Of a stretch of DNA of 21,838 nt, positions 7,170 through 13,568 are shown piece after piece. Location of the stretch: the NCBI GenBank assembly GCA_022839525.1, contig JALHET010000005.1, forward strand, positions 1 through 21,838, written 5' to 3'. Made by a program: the position numbers and the translations under genes. Source of the stretch: Lentisphaerota bacterium. GTDB taxonomy: Bacteria; Verrucomicrobiota; Kiritimatiellia; RFP12; UBA1067. The notes beneath the pieces were generated by a model that was not told the DNA's origin, searched no databases, and worked only from the letters and a program-made list of their open reading frames with translations. How positions within the stretch are numbered: the stretch's first letter is position 1; each line of letters begins with the position of its first letter.

Positions 7170-9146
7170 ATGAGAAAAAGGGGGATGTTTTGGGTACGCG
7201 TGGGAGTGTTGGCTGCGGTGGCCGCTTTGGCTCCGGCAGTTTCTTGGGCCGCTGACTGGGTGTCGGACGGAAAGGCGGCGGCGGTTCTGGTCGTGCCTGG
7301 CGAGACGAATGCTGTGACAGGGCAGGCGGCGGAGCTTTTGGCCCGGTATATCGCTGAGATCACCGGGGTGAAGCTGCCCATCGTCTCCGAGAACGATGCG
7401 CCTGCGGCTGGCCCGCGGGTTTTCCTCGGGGCGACAAAGGCGACCCGTGCCGCCGGGATCGATCTGTCGGCCTTGAAATACGACAGCTTTATATGGAAAA
7501 CTGATGGCAGGGACTTTTTTATCGCGGGCAACGATTACCGTTTCGCCTCGGCCAAGGGGAATCATGCATCGGCGTGCCGGGGGACGGCAAGGGGCGTTTA
7601 CCGCCTGCTTGAGGAATACGGCGGAGTCCGCTGGCTGCTGCCTACCCCGAAAGGCGTGGTCGTGCCTAAATCCGCCCGTTTTTCCGTGCCTGATACGCTA
7701 AACCGTCAGGAGAACGCCGTCTTCGCATATACGGCGGGCGGCGTATCGGGATTCGGGGAGTGGTCCTTGGCAAACGGGCAACGCATGGCGGTCGACGTAC
7801 TGATTCTGGGACACAGTTGGGATGGCGCTCTCCGTAACTGGGGAGACCCGAAAAAACTGTTCGAAAAAGACCCCACAATTTTTGCGCTGATTGAAGGGAA
7901 GCGGCACTATAGCGACTCCAACTTCTATCTTTGCACTGCCCACCCTGATTTTGTCGAGATGAACGTCAGGTATTTCTCCAATCTCTTTGACTCTGGCTAC
8001 CAATGGGTCGAATACAACCAGTCGGACGGTTATCGCCGTTGCGAATGTGACAAGTGTGATGCCATGGATCAGCTCGACGAGCTTGCCACGACCAAGGCCC
8101 GGTATGCCAAACTGGCCAACGCGCCGAACCCGCACGACAAAAGCCTGCCGCCTGCGGAACGGCTCTGGGTGCCCTTCAATGAGATCGCGCTTAGACTCTA
8201 CAAAAAGTATCCCGACAGGAAAATCATTCCGCTGTCGTACGGCCCGACCTTCATCCCGTCGCGACAGGTTAAACAGTTCCCGCCTAATGTCATGATCTCC
8301 CTAGCGCGCGAGTTCCCGGAATATTTCGAGGCGTATGCGGAGTATGGGAAGACGATTTGGACATATTGGTGGGGTGACTATCATGCGGCGGGGCTGACCC
8401 CGAATATGATGGCGCATGATATTGCCGCGCGTGTCCGTGAACTTGCCAACCGCGGTGTCTTGGGCATTTACGCCTGCGGCGGGGGGGTGCAGTGGGGGTT
8501 GGAAGGCCCGGCGTATTATGTCTACGCCAAACTCTCTTGGAATCCGGGTCTTGATGTGGATGCGCTCGTTGAAGAGTATTGCCGCGGCATATACCATGAC
8601 GCAGCGCCTGAGATGATAAAGTTTTTCAACCTGATTGAGGAGCGTACCGCAGTCGGCAAAGCCACGCAGACAGTCATAGAACAGGCCGAGAACGATTATC
8701 GGGTTGCCACGGCCAACTATTTCCCTGAAGCGTATCCTTTCTATGTGTTGAATATGTTGGACATGTACTTGGCCACCGCAAAAACGAAAACAGCGGGTGA
8801 CGATTTCGCCACGCAGTGGCTTGCGCTCACCGACATTCAGTATCGCTATCTGAAAACCGTCGCCACCGCCTTCAACCTGTACCGGGAATACCGGTGTGTC
8901 CGTAACAAGACTCTGGAGCTTTGCGACGAGTTGCTCGTGGCCATAGATGCGCGGCAAGCGTTTCTTAACGAACTCTCCGGGATGAAGGCACGTAAAGAAT
9001 GGCTGGAAAATTGGTTCCCCCGGGCGAACGCGTATCTGACGACCGCTGCGACAGGGGGCGTCATGTATGGGACAATTAACAATCGTCCTCCGTTCAACGA
9101 GGCCTTCCGGAAGGAACTGGAAAAGGTCAAGGCTGCGAAAAAGTAA
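7170..9146 (+). CDS. Exported DUF4838 domain protein
   Basis: This 658-residue protein has a signal peptide (residues 1-27, ending SWAA). A domain like the alpha-glucuronidase N-terminal domain follows (about 30-170: AAELLARYIAEITGVKLPI, RVFLGAT, GTARGVYRLLEEYGGVRWLLPT). The long central region matches DUF4838. It contains FYLCTAHPDF, then YNQSDGYRRCECDKC (about 282-296), whose clustered cysteines are characteristic of the family, and later WTYWWGDYHAAGL. DUF4838 proteins are putative glycan-active enzymes with a TIM-barrel-like core, found in polysaccharide-use loci; their reaction is not established. The ATG at 7170 is preceded by AGAGGGG. The gene follows the SUMF1-like gene by 63 bases and probably shares its transcript. 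A bidirectional hairpin lies beyond its 3' end. Export to the periplasm or surface is inferred from the signal peptide. Confidence 0.88.
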   Translation: MRKRGMFWVRVGVLAAVAALAPAVSWAADWVSDGKAAAVLVVPGETNAVTGQAAELLARYIAEITGVKLPIVSENDAPAAGPRVFLGATKATRAAGIDLSALKYDSFIWKTDGRDFFIAGNDYRFASAKGNHASACRGTARGVYRLLEEYGGVRWLLPTPKGVVVPKSARFSVPDTLNRQENAVFAYTAGGVSGFGEWSLANGQRMAVDVLILGHSWDGALRNWGDPKKLFEKDPTIFALIEGKRHYSDSNFYLCTAHPDFVEMNVRYFSNLFDSGYQWVEYNQSDGYRRCECDKCDAMDQLDELATTKARYAKLANAPNPHDKSLPPAERLWVPFNEIALRLYKKYPDRKIIPLSYGPTFIPSRQVKQFPPNVMISLAREFPEYFEAYAEYGKTIWTYWWGDYHAAGLTPNMMAHDIAARVRELANRGVLGIYACGGGVQWGLEGPAYYVYAKLSWNPGLDVDALVEEYCRGIYHDAAPEMIKFFNLIEERTAVGKATQTVIEQAENDYRVATANYFPEAYPFYVLNMLDMYLATAKTKTAGDDFATQWLALTDIQYRYLKTVATAFNLYREYRCVRNKTLELCDELLVAIDARQAFLNELSGMKARKEWLENWFPRANAYLTTAATGGVMYGTINNRPPFNEAFRKELEKVKAAKK

Positions 9147-9227
9147 AGGTGGCCGCGCTCCCCAGACCGTACGATAAAAACGTCCCCGGACGTCCCGGGC
9201 GTCCGCCCGTACTTTGCATGGCCCTTC

Positions 9228-9253
9228 CGGTCCGTGCCGGTACGGCGGGACCG
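9228..9253. repeat. Small inverted repeat
   Basis: CGGTCC (9228-9233) and GGACCG (9248-9253) flank a GC-rich interior that pairs further, with one bulge (TGCC/GGC). It lies in the gap between the two convergent genes, just before the larger terminator-like hairpin. Confidence 0.4.
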
Positions 9254-9261
9254 TGAAAGCA

Positions 9262-9309
9262 GGCCGCGCCTTTTTTGTGGATTAAACGTTTGCCAAAAAG
9301 GACGCGGCC
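9262..9309. terminator. Bidirectional terminator between convergent genes
   Basis: GGCCGCG followed by CCTTTTTTG (9262-9277) is mirrored by CCAAAAAGG, then one unpaired base and CGCGGCC (9293-9309). The loop is about 15 bases. T-runs lie inside the arms, so the hairpin can work on either strand. That suits its place between the DUF4838 gene (plus) and the DUF1080 lipoprotein gene (minus). Confidence 0.65.
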
Positions 9310-9334
9310 CGTTCCTGTCAGACGGAGCCGGGCC

Positions 9335-10081
9335 TTACAGCTCGCGGATCCGGATGAAGCGGAAATAAATGGATGCGTTGCCGTGCTTGCCTTGGAGGCC
9401 GATGCGCCCTTTAGTCGGCAGCTCCGCCCAGGGTCGGCTCAGCCACGACGGGATGTCTGTGCCGTCGGGGTTTTTCTTGGCCGACACCCATTGCGATAAG
9501 TCCGTGTCCACGGTGATGGCTCCGTTTACCGCCACTTTGATGTGCTTGCCTTGTGCCGTCACGGTCATGCGGTTCCATTCGCCGGCGGGCTTCACGTTGT
9601 TGACCTTGGGCGGAAGATGGCCATAGAGGCCGCCGTTTTTGGCGAACGGCGCTTCTTTGTTCCAGCGGGGGTCGTTGTCGTCGAGGATCTGGATCTCCAC
9701 CGTATTCGGGATCCAGTTCGCCGTGTCGCTGCAATAAATCAGCACGCCGCTGTTGGCTCCCGGGTCGCAGGTGTACTCGAGATCGAGCACGAAATTCTCA
9801 TAGTCGCGGTTCGTCCAGATCGCCTCGTCCTTATTCGCGGTCAGGTCGCCCTTGTCGTTGATGAACCACACGCCTTTGTTGAACACGGCATTGTTCAGGT
9901 TGAGGTTGAACAGCGGCGACCAGTTGCGGGAATCCGGATGGACAGGGTCTTTCGTTACGGACGGGTCTGCCGCCGACCGGGGGCAGGATTTCCCCGGGGC
10001 CGTTTGGTTAGAGGAAAAAAGAGCACATCCTGCTGCCGCCAACAACAGCCCGGAAAAAGACAATACAGTCGCACTTCTCAT
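9335..10081 (-). CDS. DUF1080 (3-keto-disaccharide hydrolase family) lipoprotein
   Basis: This 248-residue protein begins with a lipoprotein-type signal (SGLLLAAAGC, Cys19), although Ala rather than Leu sits at the -3 position. The body is one DUF1080/PF06439 beta-sandwich, from NWSPLFNLNLNNA through DYENFVLDLEYTCDPGANSGVLIYC, VEIQILDDND, AGEWNRMTVTAQGKHIKVAVNG and GRIGLQGKHGNASIYFRFIRIREL. The family resembles concanavalin-type glycanases. Some members cleave 3-keto-glycosides, and many are uncharacterised. AGGAG seven bases before the ATG supports the start. It is the more distal of two DUF1080 genes in this window and would be anchored in the outer membrane. It follows the regulator and the glycerol-kinase scar on the same strand and may have its own weak promoter. 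Confidence 0.87.
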   Translation of the reverse strand: MRSATVLSFSGLLLAAAGCALFSSNQTAPGKSCPRSAADPSVTKDPVHPDSRNWSPLFNLNLNNAVFNKGVWFINDKGDLTANKDEAIWTNRDYENFVLDLEYTCDPGANSGVLIYCSDTANWIPNTVEIQILDDNDPRWNKEAPFAKNGGLYGHLPPKVNNVKPAGEWNRMTVTAQGKHIKVAVNGAITVDTDLSQWVSAKKNPDGTDIPSWLSRPWAELPTKGRIGLQGKHGNASIYFRFIRIREL

Positions 10082-10117
10082 CCTGTTCTCCTTGGTTCAG
10101 ATGGGTTAGATAGAAAA

Positions 10118-10146
10118 ATCTTACGTACCCGTCGCCTGAAACACAA
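10118..10146 (-). promoter_or_regulatory. Possible weak promoter for the DUF1080 lipoprotein
   Basis: Read on the minus strand, TTGTGT (10146-10141) and TAAGAT (10123-10118) are 17 bases apart, and the start codon lies about 35 bases downstream. Only three of six bases match the -35 consensus and four of six match the -10, so this is tentative. Confidence 0.25.
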
Positions 10147-10243
10147 TCACAAAACGGTGACAGTCCCTCATAACCGGCCCGCTCCGCTTCGAACGCGATG
10201 TTGGCCAGAGAAGGCGTGCAGGTTTCGCAGATATTCCCGGTGT

Positions 10244-10370
10244 TCAGGTCTCCCACTGTTTGGCGCGCGAAACCGCTTTCCGCCAACCGGCGAGCAGCCG
10301 CTGGCGCTGGCCGTCCTCCGGTGCGGGCACAAACTCACTTTCTCAAGGCGACAATCAACGGTGTTTTCAT
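10244..10370 (-). pseudogene. glpK: Remnant of a glycerol kinase gene (internal deletion scar)
   Basis: The minus strand carries a ribosome site (AGGA, about seven bases upstream) and an ATG at 10370. The start MKTPLIVAL resembles the beginning of glycerol kinase, which usually goes on to DQGTTSSR. Instead the frame stops after MKTPLIVALRK. In another frame, 10342-10244 encodes EFVPAPEDGQRQRLLAGWRKAVSRAKQWET and a stop. This closely resembles the glycerol kinase C-terminus; the E. coli protein ends with AGWKKAVKRAMAWEEHDE. The two ends of a roughly 500-codon FGGY-family gene are therefore joined almost directly, and the middle is gone. The C-terminal match is strong; the N-terminal one is short but correctly placed and oriented. 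The scar sits 25 bases downstream of the winged-helix regulator, suggesting that the regulator once headed a regulator-kinase operon. Confidence 0.6.
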
Positions 10371-10395
10371 GGGGGTTCCTGTTTTTGGGGGGCTT

Positions 10396-10971
10396 CTAAC
10401 GGGCGAATGGCTCCGCATCAAACGCGAGCAGGGAGAGGAGGGCGTCGGCAAAGGTGTCGTGATCGGGGTTGATGGCCCATCCCTCGTCGCTTTCGAGAAC
10501 CAGCCCTCTTTCCAGCAGTTTGCGTAAATGCCTGAACAGGGCGGCGTGTGAGATACGGCTGCTGCGCGCGAGAACGGGAAAGGACATCGGGCCGTTTTGT
10601 TGTAAGAGGCGGAGAATCACAAGGCGCCGCGGATGGGTAAACGCGGTCAGGCAGCGGAGCATTCGCCTTTCGGGCTTCCCTTTTTTGAGCAGGCTCTTCC
10701 GGACTCCTTTGAGAAGGGGTGCGGCGATGGGTACGAGAGGGTCAGGCCGCGGATAATAGTGAACCCAGCGGCTTTTACGGACCGCGTAAAGAAGTCCGCG
10801 CGCCTGCAGGGAACGGAGGCAAAGGCTGGCCTGGTCTGGCGGGAGGCCGACTGCGGCAGCGGTTTCGCCGACTGTGCCGCCGGGGGTCGTCAGGACGGCT
10901 TTCAGGCAGGCCAGCCGCCGGGGGTTGGCCAAGACCCGGCAGGTTCTCCAGAGGGTTGGATGGAAACTCAT
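10396..10971 (-). CDS. Tandem winged-helix (ArsR-like) transcriptional regulator
   Basis: This 191-residue protein contains two winged-helix domains. The first (about 1-75) runs from WRTCRVLANPRRLACLKAVL through VGETAAAVGLPPDQASLCLRSLQARGLLYAVR to VHYYP. The second (about 105-175) reads LRCLTAFTHPRRLVILRLLQ, then FPVLARSSRISHAALFRHLRKLLERGLVLES. The shared (N/H)PRRLxxL followed by helix-turn-helix is typical of ArsR/HTH_20 proteins. No metal-binding cysteine pair is seen, so the signal is unknown. I chose the ATG at 10971, because the earlier ATG at 11007 lies upstream of the expected transcription start. A palindrome covering that start site implies autorepression. The gene precedes the glycerol-kinase scar and the DUF1080 lipoprotein gene on the same strand. 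A second palindrome copy upstream of the other DUF1080 gene suggests a further target. Confidence 0.82.
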   Translation of the reverse strand: MSFHPTLWRTCRVLANPRRLACLKAVLTTPGGTVGETAAAVGLPPDQASLCLRSLQARGLLYAVRKSRWVHYYPRPDPLVPIAAPLLKGVRKSLLKKGKPERRMLRCLTAFTHPRRLVILRLLQQNGPMSFPVLARSSRISHAALFRHLRKLLERGLVLESDEGWAINPDHDTFADALLSLLAFDAEPFAR

Positions 10972-10974
10972 ACA

Positions 10975-10998
10975 TTCCACACCTTTCAATATGTGGAA
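10975..10998. promoter_or_regulatory. Palindromic operator at the regulator's own promoter
   Basis: TTCCACA (10975-10981) and TGTGGAA (10992-10998) form perfect 7-bp arms around a 10-base spacer. The site touches the -10 box and covers the expected start point, as a repressor site would. Its half TATTGAAAGGTGTGGAA (minus strand) recurs at 11366-11382. Confidence 0.7.
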
Positions 10999-11027
10999 GT
11001 ATGCCATGCGACAGCATCCGCTGTCAA
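10998..11027 (-). promoter_or_regulatory. Promoter of the winged-helix regulator gene
   Basis: On the minus strand, a perfect TTGACA (11027-11022) is followed after 18 bases by CATACT (11003-10998, four of six matches). Transcription would start near 10991, inside the palindrome and about 20 bases before the ATG at 10971. Confidence 0.6.
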
Positions 11028-11358
11028 CGGGTTCAACATGGCCGACGTATCATAACGTTGACGCATTGGATCAGGCGGGCGATGGGGGACGGAGTAAGAA
11101 TAAAAACGGAAATGATGATTACGGTTTCTACCTTTTCGTAATCGTAACCGCCAGACCGCCACGCGCGGCGCTTTGATTGGCTGACCCTTGACACAGCCAA
11201 AGCGAGATCAACGGGTTGCTGGTGCGGGTGAAAACCCGTGCGGACAAAAACGTAGATGCGTCAGTCTGACGTGTTCAACGCATGCGGTCAACAGGCGAGC
11301 GGAATTCAACACGCATGATTGCGACGGCACCGTTTTCTTTCCTCAGCCCTCATTTTTT

Positions 11359-11382
11359 TCTCACATATTGAAAGGTGTGGAA
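11359..11382. promoter_or_regulatory. Second copy of the regulator's palindrome
   Basis: TCTCACA, TATTGAAAGG and TGTGGAA repeat the operator at 10975-10998. The right arm and spacer are exact, and the left arm matches at five of seven bases. Including CACA of the left arm, 21 consecutive bases are identical to the first copy. It lies about 200 bases upstream of the secreted DUF1080 gene, between a T-run and an A/G-run. Confidence 0.65.
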
Positions 11383-11422
11383 AAAAGGGGGGGGAAGGGA
11401 AAAAAATCTTTTGGCTGAGGTT

Positions 11423-11474
11423 GAAAAGGATACCCCCGGATCAAAGGGGCTGGCGGAAAAAGGTGTACCCCCGG
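11423..11474. repeat. Pair of direct repeats upstream of the DUF1080 gene
   Basis: GAAAAGGATACCCCCGG (11423-11439) and GAAAAAGGTGTACCCCCGG (11456-11474) are near-copies set 33 bases apart, about three helical turns. They lie between the operator copy and the start codon and may be activator sites. Confidence 0.35.
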
Positions 11475-11584
11475 TTGGCGTTATCCGGTTCACCCGCATG
11501 ATGGAAAGTGAGAAAACCGGTTCCAGCCCCCTTCTTGTGTTTTGTGCTTGAGTCGGGGTGCCGGAAAACGAGACAATACCCACT

Positions 11585-12604
11585 ATGAAAACAAGACTTT
11601 TTGCTTTTGCAGTATGCGGCCTGGTGACCTCCGGGCTTCTGGTCAGGCCGATGTCTTTGTCAGCCGGAGAAAAAAACTGTGCGGCCAACCCGTATGTCGG
11701 GCGGTGGGCTCTGACCCTTCCCGGCGGCGGCGCGGGTTGGCTGGGAATAGAACAGCGATCCTGCGGGGCGCTCACGGGCTCCCTCCTGTGGGGCGGCGGC
11801 AGCGTGCTGCCGGTGGCGGAAGCCAAGGTTGAAAACAATGCGCTGGTCGTTGTCCGTAACTACAACGCAAAGAAAGACGGCAAGAACGTTCAGAACACCA
11901 TGACCATCACGGCCAAGCTTGACGGGGACCGGCTGGCGCTCGCGTCCCGCACCGTCGACTGCGACGGCAAAGAGATTGCCCACGCTCAGTTCACCGGTAA
12001 GAAAATCCCCGACCTGCCGCCGCGTCCGGATTTGGCGAGACTGAAGTTCGGCACGCCGGTTCCGCTGCTGAACGGCAAGGATATGACCGGGTGGAAGGCG
12101 ATGAACGCAAAGGCTCCCAACTGCTGGAGCGTAAGCGACGGGATACTGAGCAACCGCGTGAAAAAGCCTGACGGCAAGAACCGCCACGGCACAAACCTCC
12201 GCACCGAGGCGGAGTTCGAGGACTTCAACCTGAAGACGGATGTCCGTGTGCCCAAGGGCGGAAACAGCGGCATCTATCTGCGCGGCATTTATGAAGTCCA
12301 GATCGCCGAGACGTTCGGCAAACCGTGCGATTCCCACAACATGGGCGCGCTCTACAGCCGCATCGTTCCAGCCGTCGCCGCCGAGAAGCCGGCCGACGAG
12401 TGGCAGACGCTCGACATCACGCTGGTTGACCGCCACCTGACGGTGATCCTCAATGGCAAAACCATCATCGACAACCAGCCCGTGCTCGGGTGTACCGGCG
12501 GCGCGATGACCTCGGACGAGTTCCGGCCAGGCCCGATCTACCTTCAGGGCGACCATACCGACGTCGACTACCGCAACATGGTGCTCACCCCGATCATGAA
12601 GTGA
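11585..12604 (+). CDS. Secreted DUF1080 (3-keto-disaccharide hydrolase family) protein
   Basis: This 339-residue protein has an N-terminal export signal (MKTRLFAFAVCGLVTSGLL). A domain of about 110 residues follows (NPYVGRWALTLPGGGAGWLGIEQ to GKEIAHAQFTGKK), which resembles a small lipocalin-like beta fold often placed before DUF1080. The DUF1080/PF06439 domain covers the second half, with PLLNGKDMTGWKAM, NCWSVSDGILSN, NLKTDVRVPKGGNSGIYLRGIYEVQI, ADEWQTLDITLVDRHLTVILNGK and GPIYLQGDHTDVDYRNMVL. I chose the ATG at 11585, which opens the signal peptide, over the in-frame GTG at 11558; the ribosome site is weak. The gene heads a run with the UbiA-like gene 13 bases downstream and the permease gene after that. 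Upstream lie a structured leader and the second operator copy. A role in releasing sugars from glycosides outside the cell is inferred from the family. Confidence 0.88.
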   Translation: MKTRLFAFAVCGLVTSGLLVRPMSLSAGEKNCAANPYVGRWALTLPGGGAGWLGIEQRSCGALTGSLLWGGGSVLPVAEAKVENNALVVVRNYNAKKDGKNVQNTMTITAKLDGDRLALASRTVDCDGKEIAHAQFTGKKIPDLPPRPDLARLKFGTPVPLLNGKDMTGWKAMNAKAPNCWSVSDGILSNRVKKPDGKNRHGTNLRTEAEFEDFNLKTDVRVPKGGNSGIYLRGIYEVQIAETFGKPCDSHNMGALYSRIVPAVAAEKPADEWQTLDITLVDRHLTVILNGKTIIDNQPVLGCTGGAMTSDEFRPGPIYLQGDHTDVDYRNMVLTPIMK

Positions 12605-12617
12605 TGGGGTGTAACGC

Positions 12618-13547
12618 TTGAACGCCGTCCGCAATCTGATGCCGTGGTTCCGGCTTGTCCGCCTGCCGAACCTGCTGACCGTGCCCGGCGACCCGGTGGC
12701 CGGTTTCCTGCTGGCCTCGGCGGGCGGCCCGCACGGGAGCCTGACCGTTCTGATTGCGGCGGCGGGCGTGTCGCTCAGCCTTTATCTTTTCGGCCTGATA
12801 CTGAACGACCTGCTCGACCTTGAGACGGACGCGCGGGAGCGCCCCGGACGCCCGTTGCCCGCGGGCGAGATCACCGTGCCGCAGGCGCGCATGGCCGCGA
12901 TCGCGATGGGGCTCTCGGGACTCAACCTCGCCCTTTTCGCTGGCCGTCCCGCGCTTTTCGTGGCTGCCGCACTGGCGGGCTTGATCGTGCTGTACAACGC
13001 CGCGCTGAAACGTGTGCCGGGTGCCGGCGTGGCTGCGATGGGTTTGTGCCGCGGGATGAGCCTGTTGTTGGGCGCGGTGGCGGCACGCCCCGCCCTGCTG
13101 CGGGCGCCGGATGTTTCCTGTGTGCCGGTTTTTGTGGCCGCCTGCGGCCTGACGCTCTATGTCGCGGCGTTTTCGGCTGTGGCCAGACGCGAGATGGAGG
13201 CGGACAAACCGCAGGGGTTCACGCGCTGGTTGCCTTTTGCCGCGCTGCTGGTTTTTCTGCCCGCGCTGCTGGCAGGGGTTTCCGCACGGGAGCGCCTGGC
13301 CGGAGTGGCGCCCGCCTTCTATGTGTTTCTGATGGCGATGACGCTGATGCGCGCATGGCTGCTGGGGGGGATACTTTACCGGTTGCAGCCGGTTCCCGTC
13401 ACGGTGGGGGGACACATCCGGAACCTGCTGCTGGTGCAGGCGTGCTGCTGCGCGGCCACTGGCGCGCAGGGACTTTTGCCCGCCATCCTCTTTGTATTGC
13501 TCTCGCTTGTTTTTGTCCGGATCGCCACCCGGTTTTATAGCAGTTGA
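12618..13547 (+). CDS. UbiA-family prenyltransferase-like membrane protein (EboC-like)
   Basis: This protein of about 309 residues is very hydrophobic, with roughly eight or nine predicted membrane segments. It has the first UbiA aspartate motif, NDLLDLETDARERPGRPLPAG, at residues 62-82; this motif binds a magnesium-prenyl diphosphate. The second motif is not the usual DxxxD: the equivalent loop reads ARREMEADKPQG, as in the EboC/SCO3242-type branch. Canonical UbiA enzymes attach prenyl chains to aromatic acceptors. EboC-like members lack a settled substrate and occur in loci that export metabolites or build cell-envelope compounds. Translation may start at TTG 12618, with a G-rich site upstream, or at ATG 12639. 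The gene lies between the DUF1080 and permease genes with gaps of 13 and 21 bases, so co-transcription is likely. The other ebo genes are not in the window. Confidence 0.8.
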   Translation: MNAVRNLMPWFRLVRLPNLLTVPGDPVAGFLLASAGGPHGSLTVLIAAAGVSLSLYLFGLILNDLLDLETDARERPGRPLPAGEITVPQARMAAIAMGLSGLNLALFAGRPALFVAAALAGLIVLYNAALKRVPGAGVAAMGLCRGMSLLLGAVAARPALLRAPDVSCVPVFVAACGLTLYVAAFSAVARREMEADKPQGFTRWLPFAALLVFLPALLAGVSARERLAGVAPAFYVFLMAMTLMRAWLLGGILYRLQPVPVTVGGHIRNLLLVQACCCAATGAQGLLPAILFVLLSLVFVRIATRFYSS

Positions 13548-13568
13548 ACGGAAGGGCGCAGGGTACGC

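Larger units (their letters stand above)
11008..11584. other. Long intergenic region rich in hairpins
   Basis: No gene was recognised in this 577-base gap between divergent genes. It holds GATTACG/CGTAATC (11117-11143) and CGCTTT-GGCTG/CAGCC-AAAGCG (11169-11204). It also holds CGGGT-GAAA-ACCCG, a stem capped by a GNRA-type loop (11225-11238), and CGTCAG-T-CTGACG (11259-11271), which lies inside a wider ATGCGT/ACGCAT repeat. The second operator copy and a pair of direct repeats follow. It does not match any riboswitch class I could name. Confidence 0.5.

Noticed and set aside
10008..10286. Minus-strand frame of 92 codons overlapping the lipoprotein start
   Set aside because: It runs out of frame over the lipoprotein signal sequence, has no domain or ribosome site, and lies over the glycerol-kinase scar in another frame.
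11188..11193. Perfect TTGACA as a -35 box for the DUF1080 gene
   Set aside because: No acceptable -10 sequence lies 15-19 bases downstream, and the hexamer falls within the loop of a hairpin.
11211..11250. Possible cobalamin riboswitch (GGTGCGGGTGAAAACCCGTGCGG)
   Set aside because: It superficially resembles the GGTGAAAATCC element, but the conserved GCCACTG box and the rest of the core are missing, and the downstream genes have no cobalamin link.
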